Shown here: positions 7,845 to 13,936 of the stretch, one piece after another
Numbering within the stretch: position 1 is the stretch's first letter
Layout of the letters: each line of letters opens with the position of its first letter
Assembly: GCA_021205375.1 (NCBI GenBank)
Contig: JAJPXR010000179.1
Span: forward strand, 1-18,230
Origin: Clostridiales bacterium
Lineage (GTDB): Bacteria > Bacillota > Clostridia > Oscillospirales > Oscillospiraceae
Direction of reading: 5' to 3'
DNA: 18,230 bases
Position numbers and translations under genes: made by a program
Notes under the pieces: model-generated
Database searches by the model: none
What the model saw: only the letters and a program-made list of their open reading frames with translations
What the model was told of the DNA's origin: nothing

Positions 7845-8614
7845 ACGCGTTGGCCCGGCGCTGGTCCATAGGCGGAGCGGGAGTGCTGTTCCTACTGGCC
7901 GCCGGAGGGTTTCTGCTGCACGCAGGAGGCCGTCCGTGGCTCTTTGGGGCGCTGGTCCTGTGGGGCCTGGCGGCGCTGTTGGCGCTGCTGACCGTGGCCG
8001 CGCTGCTGCCGCCCCGCCAGAGAAAATGGCTGCTCCGGGCCACCGCCGCCGGAGTGCTGGCGGCCTGCGCAGTGTTTGGAGGGCTGGAAGCGATGATTTA
8101 CGCCAATTCTGACAGCCAAATCAGCGGGGAACCGGAGGTCATGGTGGTTTTGGGGGCCAAACTCTGGAACCACGAACCATCCCCGGTGCTGACGGGGCGG
8201 CTGGACGCCGCCCTGGACTACCTGGACACCCACCCGGACATGACCGTGGTGGTCACCGGCGGGATGGGGGACGACGAGCCGTTCTCCGAAGCCTCCTGCA
8301 TGGCGGATTATCTGGCAGAGGCTGGATTCCCGCGAGAACAAATTTTGCTGGAGGAAAACGCCACAAATACCCTGGAAAACCTGCTGTTTTCCGCCCGGCT
8401 GCTGCAAAATCAGGGGTATTCCACGGAAAACCTGCTGGTGGTCAGCAACGGGGCGCATTTGGCGCGGGTAAAGCTGTTGGCCCGGCGCATCGGACTGGAC
8501 ATCAGCACCCTCTCTACACCGGTGCCGGGCGGAATCGGGTACAAGACCTACTTCCGGGCCAGAGAGGGCGCGGCGTTGGTGAAATCCTGGCTGTTTGACA
8601 AAGGGACGATATAA
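7841..8614 (+). CDS. YdcF/SanA-like (DUF218) membrane protein
   Basis: 257 residues starting at a GTG that overlaps the ABC-F stop (GTGA), with GGAGG about 8 bases upstream. The N-terminus has three hydrophobic segments (about 11-27, 33-56, 66-86) and then a DUF218 domain: VMVVLGAKLWN, LTGRLDAALDYL, VVVTGGMGDDE, ENATNTLENLLFS and VVSNGAHLARVKLLAR. Family members (YdcF, SanA, ElyC) are linked to envelope integrity, but the reaction is not established. The large domain probably lies outside the membrane, inferred from ElyC-like proteins. Being in the same operon as murF fits an envelope role but does not prove one. Confidence 0.88.
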   Translation: MNALARRWSIGGAGVLFLLAAGGFLLHAGGRPWLFGALVLWGLAALLALLTVAALLPPRQRKWLLRATAAGVLAACAVFGGLEAMIYANSDSQISGEPEVMVVLGAKLWNHEPSPVLTGRLDAALDYLDTHPDMTVVVTGGMGDDEPFSEASCMADYLAEAGFPREQILLEENATNTLENLLFSARLLQNQGYSTENLLVVSNGAHLARVKLLARRIGLDISTLSTPVPGGIGYKTYFRAREGAALVKSWLFDKGTI

Positions 8615-8615
8615 A

Positions 8616-9683
8616 ATGTTTGAAAAACTGCGGCAACTGGAGCAGCGGTACAGTCTGGTGCAGGCCCGGCTCAACCAGCCGGAGACCTACGACGACGCCG
8701 CTCTGGTGGCAAAATTGAACCGGGAACTGCGGGAGCTGGAGGAGCTGGTGACCACCTATCGGGCGTGGCAGCGCTGCCAGGAGACCATGAAGCAGTCCGA
8801 GGAACTGTCCCACGACCCGGACCCGGAGCTGCGGGCGCTGGCGGCGGAGGAGTACCAGACCGCCAAAGAGGACGCACAGCGGCTGGAGCGGGAGCTGCAA
8901 ATTTTACTCCTGCCCAAGGACCCCAACGATGGCAAAAACGTCATCGTGGAAATTCGCGCCGGGGTCGGGGGAGAGGAGGCCGCCCTGTTCGCCCACTCCC
9001 TCTACCGGATGTACGGCATGTACGGCGACCGCCGGGGCTGGAAACAGGAGGTCGCCAACGCCAGTTTGACCGAACTGGGTGGTGTAAAGGAAATCACCTT
9101 TACCGTCAGCGGCGAGGACGTTTATTCCCGCATGAAGTACGAATCCGGCGTCCACCGGGTCCAGCGGGTGCCGGAGACCGAGTCCGGCGGGCGGGTCCAC
9201 ACCTCCACCGTCACCGTGGCGGTGCTGCCAGAGGTGGACGAGGTGGAGTTTGAGCTGGACAAGAACGACCTCCGCATTGACACCTTCCGCAGCTCCGGCG
9301 CGGGGGGCCAGCACATCAACAAGACCTCTTCCGCCATCCGCGTGACCCACATCCCCACGGGAACGGTGGTGGAGTGCCAGGACCAGCGCAGCCAGTTCCA
9401 AAACAAGGACCGGGCGCTGGAGATTTTGCGGGCCAGGCTCTACCAGCAGAAGCTGCGGGAGCAGCAGGAGACGGTGGCGGCGGACCGCCGCAGCCAGGTG
9501 GGAACGGGGATGCGCAACGAGCGCATCCGCACCTATAATTTCCCCCAGGGCCGGGTCACGGACCACCGGATCGGATTGACCCTTTACAAGCTGGACAGCG
9601 TCATGGATGGAGCGCTGGACGAGTTGATCGACGCGCTGGCCTCCGCCGCACAAGCGGAGAAGCTGGCGGAACATTCGTTATAA
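8616..9683 (+). CDS. prfA: Peptide chain release factor 1
   Basis: Recognises UAA and UAG in the ribosomal A site and triggers peptide release. 355 residues. The catalytic GGQ is at 230-232 in SSGAGGQHINKTSSA. The codon-reading PxT tripeptide is PET in RVPETESGGRVHTST, which marks RF1 and not RF2 (SPF). MFEKLRQLEQRYS is a normal RF1 start, with AAGGGA upstream; the start lies one base after the ydcF-like stop. prmC, which methylates the GGQ glutamine and often follows prfA, is absent here; the next gene is Sua5-type. Confidence 0.97.
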   Translation: MFEKLRQLEQRYSLVQARLNQPETYDDAALVAKLNRELRELEELVTTYRAWQRCQETMKQSEELSHDPDPELRALAAEEYQTAKEDAQRLERELQILLLPKDPNDGKNVIVEIRAGVGGEEAALFAHSLYRMYGMYGDRRGWKQEVANASLTELGGVKEITFTVSGEDVYSRMKYESGVHRVQRVPETESGGRVHTSTVTVAVLPEVDEVEFELDKNDLRIDTFRSSGAGGQHINKTSSAIRVTHIPTGTVVECQDQRSQFQNKDRALEILRARLYQQKLREQQETVAADRRSQVGTGMRNERIRTYNFPQGRVTDHRIGLTLYKLDSVMDGALDELIDALASAAQAEKLAEHSL

Positions 9684-9701
9684 ACCGTTAAGAGGCAAAG
9701 C

Positions 9702-10739
9702 ATGAGAACCAAGCTGTTTATCATCCCCCAGGCAGAGGGATATCAGGAAGAGATCGACCAGGCCGCGCATATCATCCGGGAGGGAGGATTGGTAGCCATC
9801 CCCACGGAGACCGTCTACGGACTGGGGGCGGACGCGTTGAACGAGGACGCGGTGCGCCGCATTTACGAGGCCAAGGGACGCCCCTCCAACAACCCGCTCA
9901 TCATCCACGTTCCCTCGGCGGACTGGCTGGCGGACTATTGCCAGGACGTGCCGGAGGTGGCCTACCGGCTGGCAGAACAATTCTGGCCCGGCCCCCTGAC
10001 CATGATTTTACAGGCCAAGGACGTGGTGCCCAAGCGCACCACCGGCGGGCTGGACACCGTGGCCGTCCGCTGCCCCTCCCATCCCGTAGCCTTGGCGATT
10101 ATCCAGGCGGCGGGGGTACCGGTGGCGGCTCCCAGCGCCAACACGTCGGGCCGCCCCAGTTGCACCACGGCCCAGCACGTCATCGAGGACATGGCGGGCA
10201 AAATCGAGGGCATCGTGGACGGGGGCGACTGCGCCGTGGGGGTGGAGTCCACCATCATCGACCTGACCTGTGAGCCGCCACAGTTGCTCCGCCCCGGCGG
10301 AATGCCCCTGGAGGACATTCAGGCGGTCATTGGCACCGTCCGCATCAACGGAGCCGTCACCAGCGAACCGGCCCCCGGCGAGGTGCCCCGCGCCCCTGGC
10401 ATGGCCTACCGGCATTATGCGCCCAAGGCCCCCGTCACCGTGGTGGTGGGAGAGCCGGAGCGCAGCGCCCGGTTCATTCAGGCCAACGTGGGCCGGTACT
10501 CCGGGGTCATCTGCTTTGACGAGTTCGCGGAGCGTTACCCGGAGCAGGTTGTGCAGTCCCTGGGCAGCGTGGAGGACAAGGCGGAGCAGGCCAGGCGGGT
10601 GTTTGACGCGCTGCGGGCCTTCGACAGCACTCAGGTGCAGGAGATTTACGCCCAGTGCCCTGACTCCGAGGGGCTGGGCCTCGCCGTGGGCAACCGGCTG
10701 AAAAAAGCCGCCGGGTTCCACGTGGTGGAAGTCCGATGA
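9702..10739 (+). CDS. L-threonylcarbamoyladenylate synthase, Sua5 type
   Basis: Makes threonylcarbamoyl-AMP from threonine, bicarbonate and ATP for the t6A modification at position 37 of ANN-decoding tRNAs. The 345 residues comprise an N-terminal YrdC domain and a C-terminal Sua5 domain. The YrdC domain shows REGGLVAIPTETVYGLGADA, the nucleotide-binding KGRPSNNPL (about 64-72), PGPLTMIL, VAVRCPSHP and PVAAPSANTSGRPS. The linker APGMAYRHYAPKAPV leads into the Sua5 domain, so this is the long two-domain form and not the short TsaC. Start has AAGAGG upstream, 18 bases after prfA. The stop overlaps coaE (ATGA). Confidence 0.95.
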   Translation: MRTKLFIIPQAEGYQEEIDQAAHIIREGGLVAIPTETVYGLGADALNEDAVRRIYEAKGRPSNNPLIIHVPSADWLADYCQDVPEVAYRLAEQFWPGPLTMILQAKDVVPKRTTGGLDTVAVRCPSHPVALAIIQAAGVPVAAPSANTSGRPSCTTAQHVIEDMAGKIEGIVDGGDCAVGVESTIIDLTCEPPQLLRPGGMPLEDIQAVIGTVRINGAVTSEPAPGEVPRAPGMAYRHYAPKAPVTVVVGEPERSARFIQANVGRYSGVICFDEFAERYPEQVVQSLGSVEDKAEQARRVFDALRAFDSTQVQEIYAQCPDSEGLGLAVGNRLKKAAGFHVVEVR

Positions 10740-11329
10740 AGGTGCTGGGCATCGTCGGCGGCACCGGCGCAGGCAAGACCACTGCCCTACGGGAGCTGGA
10801 GGCGCTGAACGCGGCGGTTTTGGACTGCGACGCCATCTATCATGAGCTGCTGCGCACCAGCGCGCCCCTGCAAGAGGCGCTGACCGCCCGGTTTGGGCCG
10901 GTGTCCGGCCCGGCGGGGATCGACCGGAAGAAACTGGGGGACATCGTGTTTCACGATCCACAGGCGCTGGCCGACTTGAACGGCATCACCTTCGGCTTTA
11001 TCGTTCGGGAGGTCCGTCGCCAGGTCCGGGAGGCGGAACGGGCTGGACGGTCCGGCGCGGCCATTGACGCGGTGGCCCTGCTGGAGAGCGAGCTGCGGGA
11101 GGACTGCGACGAAATCATAGCGATTTGTGCCCCGTCAGAAATCCGGGTACAGCGTATTATGGCCAGAGAGGGCATCAGCGAGGACTACGCCCGCGCCAGA
11201 GTCGCCGCCCAGAAGGACGAGGCGTGGTATCGGGCCAGGTGCGACTATGTGCTGGTCAACGACGACAGCCGGGAGGCGTTCCAGGCGGAGGCGCGGGAAT
11301 TGTTCCGGCGGCTGCTGAGGGAGCCGTGA
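10736..11329 (+). CDS. coaE: Dephospho-CoA kinase
   Basis: Phosphorylates the 3'-hydroxyl of dephospho-CoA, the last step of coenzyme A synthesis. 197 residues, typical length. The P-loop GGTGAGKTT is at 8-16 and LDCDAIYHELL supplies the conserved acidic residue of the CoA-binding site. HDPQALADLNGI corresponds to the family's F-x-x-P-x-x-L-x-x-L-E/N-x-I region, and the lid helix region is near IRVQRIMAREGIS. The four-base ATGA overlap with the Sua5-type gene indicates coupling. It is probably the last gene of the operon that begins at ddl. Confidence 0.93.
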   Translation: MKVLGIVGGTGAGKTTALRELEALNAAVLDCDAIYHELLRTSAPLQEALTARFGPVSGPAGIDRKKLGDIVFHDPQALADLNGITFGFIVREVRRQVREAERAGRSGAAIDAVALLESELREDCDEIIAICAPSEIRVQRIMAREGISEDYARARVAAQKDEAWYRARCDYVLVNDDSREAFQAEARELFRRLLREP

Positions 11330-11345
11330 CAGCAGCCCGGCTTTT
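11310..11345 (+). terminator. Weak candidate terminator at the coaE 3' end
   Basis: GGCTGCTG (11310-11317) pairs with CAGCAGCC (11330-11337) around a 12-base loop that includes the coaE stop codon. Only four T residues follow (11342-11345), after a three-base gap. It lies just before the next promoter, which fits an operon end, but the T run is poor. Confidence 0.35.
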
Positions 11346-11373
11346 GCGATGACGAAGAGCGGTTTACAGATGG

Positions 11374-11402
11374 TTGACAAACCGCAAACAAATGGATACA
11401 AT
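11374..11402 (+). promoter_or_regulatory. Strong sigma-A-type promoter for the aminopeptidase gene
   Basis: Exact TTGACA (11374-11379), a 17-base spacer, and TACAAT (11397-11402). Transcription would start near 11409, giving a leader of about 125-130 nt. The leader contains a small hairpin, GATAC/GTATC at 11487-11491/11498-11502, just upstream of the ribosome binding site AGGAG. Confidence 0.85.
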
Positions 11403-11535
11403 GTGTGAGTAGTTTTTGAAACTGGTTATCCTTTTTGCGCAGCCATGTGGTGGAGAGGTTTTCCGTTTGAAATCACGAAAAAGGCTGATACAAAGGGGTA
11501 TCCTAAATTTTGGATTTTGATAGGAGCCGATTATC

Positions 11536-12924
11536 ATGGAAGAAACAAAAAAGGAAACGCTTTTGCTGAACCGGGACAACGGCTATGACCGCATTTCGGC
11601 AGCGGAGCGCGCGGAGATGAACGCCTACTGCGAAGGGTACAAAGACTACCTGGACAAGGGCCACACCGAGCGGGAGTGCGTGACCGAGACTGTGGCGCTG
11701 GCGAAAGAGCGGGGCTACCGGCCTCTGGTGCGGGGCGAAGCCCTGAAACCCGGTGACAAAGTCTATCGCGTTATCAGCAACAAGTCCATTCTGCTGGCAG
11801 TCATCGGTCAGAAGCCCCTGGAGCAGGGCGCGGTCATCGGTGGCGCGCACATCGACTGTCCCCGGCTGGACCTGAAGCCCACCCCCCTCTATGAGGACAG
11901 TGAACTGGCCCTGGCCAAGACCCATTACTACGGCGGCATCCGCAAATACCACTGGGTCTCCATCCCTCTGGCCCTTCGCGGCGTGGTCTGCAAAGCGGAC
12001 GGCACCACCGTCACCGTTCGCATCGGCGACGAACCCGGCGACCCTGTTCTGACCATCCCCGACCTGCTGCCCCACCTGGCGGATAAGCAGTCCAAGGAAC
12101 CCCTGTGGCAGGCCATCAAGGGCGAGGACCTGAATATTATCCTGGGCAGTTGTCCCGTCCCCGAAAAGGACGAAAAGGACCGGGTCAAGCAGATGGTGTT
12201 GAACCTGCTGAACGAAAAGTACGGCATCACGGAATCTGATCTGATTTCCGCCGAGCTGTGCGCCACTCCCGCCTACCATCCGGCGGACGTGGGTCTGGAC
12301 CGTTCCATGATCGGCGGCTACGGCCAGGACGACCGTGTCTGTGGCTACGCCATCCTCAAGGCCCTGTTCGACAGCGAAGACACCCTCCAGCGCACCGGCA
12401 TCTGCATCCTCACCGACAAGGAGGAGATCGGCTCCTACGGCCTGACCGGTATGGACAGCGCCTATTTCGACATCTTCCTGTCTGACCTGTGCCGCGCTCA
12501 GGGTGCCGACCTGAACACCTGCATTGAGAACTCCTTCTGTCTCTCCGTGGACGTGACCGCCGCCTACGACCCCAATTTCGCCTATGTGTACGACACCCAC
12601 AACGCCGCCCGGCTGAACAAGGGCGTGGGCCTGTGCAAGTACACCGGCAGCCGGGGCAAGAGCGGCGCGTCGGATGCCCCCGCCGAGGTGGTGGCCTATG
12701 CCCGCCGGGTGTTGGACGCTGACGGCGTGGTCTGGCAGATCTGTGAGCTGGGCAAGGTCGATGAAGGCGGCGGCGGCACCATCGCCCACTATATGACCCG
12801 CCGGGGCATCCCCACGCTGGACGCGGGCACTCCGCTGCTGGCCATGCACTCTCCCTTTGAGGTGTCCGGCAAGCTGGACTGCTATATGACCTACCGGGCG
12901 ATGCGGGCCTTCTACAACGACTAA
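11536..12924 (+). CDS. M18 family zinc aminopeptidase
   Basis: Di-zinc aminopeptidase of the M18 (aspartyl aminopeptidase/aminopeptidase I) family. It forms a cytosolic dodecamer in studied members and removes N-terminal residues from peptides. 462 residues. The metal ligands expected for M18 are visible: H105 in GGAHIDCPRLDLKP, D265 or D266 in GQDDRV, E296/E297 in DKEEIGS, D339 in SVDVTAAYDP and H438 in LAMHSPFEV. GGIRKYHW (about 133-140) is also conserved. AGGAG precedes the ATG. It has its own promoter, and uppP follows after 46 bases. Peptide preference (acidic or otherwise) cannot be read from sequence. Confidence 0.93.
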   Translation: MEETKKETLLLNRDNGYDRISAAERAEMNAYCEGYKDYLDKGHTERECVTETVALAKERGYRPLVRGEALKPGDKVYRVISNKSILLAVIGQKPLEQGAVIGGAHIDCPRLDLKPTPLYEDSELALAKTHYYGGIRKYHWVSIPLALRGVVCKADGTTVTVRIGDEPGDPVLTIPDLLPHLADKQSKEPLWQAIKGEDLNIILGSCPVPEKDEKDRVKQMVLNLLNEKYGITESDLISAELCATPAYHPADVGLDRSMIGGYGQDDRVCGYAILKALFDSEDTLQRTGICILTDKEEIGSYGLTGMDSAYFDIFLSDLCRAQGADLNTCIENSFCLSVDVTAAYDPNFAYVYDTHNAARLNKGVGLCKYTGSRGKSGASDAPAEVVAYARRVLDADGVVWQICELGKVDEGGGGTIAHYMTRRGIPTLDAGTPLLAMHSPFEVSGKLDCYMTYRAMRAFYND

Positions 12925-12970
12925 ATCCTGAACCTGAATCCACTTCATCTGTCTTGGAGGAACCAAACCT

Positions 12971-13807
12971 ATGACCTATCTGCAATCCGCATTCCTGGGC
13001 CTGGTGCAGGGCATCGCCGAGTTTTTGCCCATTTCCAGCTCCGGTCACCTCTCGCTGTTTCAAAACTTCCTGGGGCTGCAAAGCGCGGAAGAGACCAGCA
13101 TGTTTTTTGACGTGCTGCTCCACCTGGGGACGCTGATCGCCGTGTTTATCGTCTATTGGCGGGACATCTGGGAGATGATTTTGGAGTTCTTCCGGTGGAT
13201 CGGTGACCTGACCCACGGCGGCACCAAGGGCAAGGAGGTCCCTCCCGCCCGGCGAATGATTTTGTTGATCATCGTTGGCACCCTGCCTCTGTTCCTGGTG
13301 CTTCCCATCAAGGATCTGGTGGACAGTCTCTATAGCAACACCTATTTCATCGGTTTCGCCCTGCTGGTGACGGGGACCCTGCTCTTTGTCTCTGACCGCA
13401 TGGCCCACGGCAAAAAGACGGAGAAAAATGCCACCATCGTGGACGCTCTGGTGGTGGGCTGCGCCCAGGGCCTGGCCACGGTGCCCGGCCTGTCCCGCTC
13501 CGGCACCACCATCGCGGCTGGCCTGCTGCGGGGGTATCAGCGGGAGTACGCAGTGCGGTATTCCTTCCTGATGAGCATCCCGGCGGTCATCGGGGCCAAC
13601 ATCCTCAGCCTGAAAGACGCGCTGGAAGCGGGCATTGACGCGGATATGATCCCGGTCTATCTGGTGGGTGTGCTGGTGGCGACTGTCTCCGGCTACTTCG
13701 CCATTCGGCTGGTGAATTTGCTCTCCGACAAGGGCAAATTCGGCGCGTTTGCCTACTACTGCTGGGGCGTAGGTGTGCTTGCCCTGGTACTTAGCTTCGT
13801 GCTTTAA
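12971..13807 (+). CDS. uppP: Undecaprenyl-diphosphatase
   Basis: Polytopic membrane phosphatase of the BacA/UppP family. It dephosphorylates undecaprenyl diphosphate so that the lipid carrier for cell-wall subunits can be reused; family members confer bacitracin tolerance when overproduced. 278 residues with about eight hydrophobic segments. Both signature regions are intact: GLVQGIAEFLPISSSGHL (about 10-27, with catalytic E17) and GLATVPGLSRSGTTIAAGLL (about 166-185). TTGGAGGA lies before the ATG. It is probably co-transcribed with the aminopeptidase gene. Confidence 0.96.
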   Translation: MTYLQSAFLGLVQGIAEFLPISSSGHLSLFQNFLGLQSAEETSMFFDVLLHLGTLIAVFIVYWRDIWEMILEFFRWIGDLTHGGTKGKEVPPARRMILLIIVGTLPLFLVLPIKDLVDSLYSNTYFIGFALLVTGTLLFVSDRMAHGKKTEKNATIVDALVVGCAQGLATVPGLSRSGTTIAAGLLRGYQREYAVRYSFLMSIPAVIGANILSLKDALEAGIDADMIPVYLVGVLVATVSGYFAIRLVNLLSDKGKFGAFAYYCWGVGVLALVLSFVL

Positions 13808-13860
13808 GGCAACTCTACTTTTCCGTTCGACGGGCCTTGCTGCCCGCCGGATTCATGAAC

Positions 13861-13916
13861 GAAACCGCTGATGAAACGAACCTGGCGCAAGGGCTGGGCG
13901 CGCCGTCAGCGGTTTC
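13861..13916 (+). promoter_or_regulatory. Stem-loop before the translocase ribosome binding site
   Basis: GAAACCGCTGA (13861-13871) and TCAGCGGTTTC (13906-13916) form a perfect 11-bp inverted repeat around a 34-base loop. The loop can form a further GGCGC/GCGCC pairing. The GAAGGAG ribosome binding site begins six bases after the 3' arm (13922). Only three T residues are at the end, so it is a poor terminator. It may be an RNA-level control or processing element. Confidence 0.55.
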
Positions 13917-13936
13917 TGCACGAAGGAGAATTTGTT

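Noticed and set aside
11444..11587. 47-codon frame starting in the aminopeptidase leader
   Set aside because: No ribosome binding site, and it runs out of frame into the aminopeptidase gene; probably chance.
11503..12966. 487-codon frame antisense to the aminopeptidase gene
   Set aside because: Mirror of codon bias in the real gene; it covers that gene from end to end and carries no motif.
13868..13874. CTGATGA, the hammerhead ribozyme core word
   Set aside because: The required second core GAAA after a stem II and the cleavage-site arrangement are not present; the word lies partly in the 11-bp stem.
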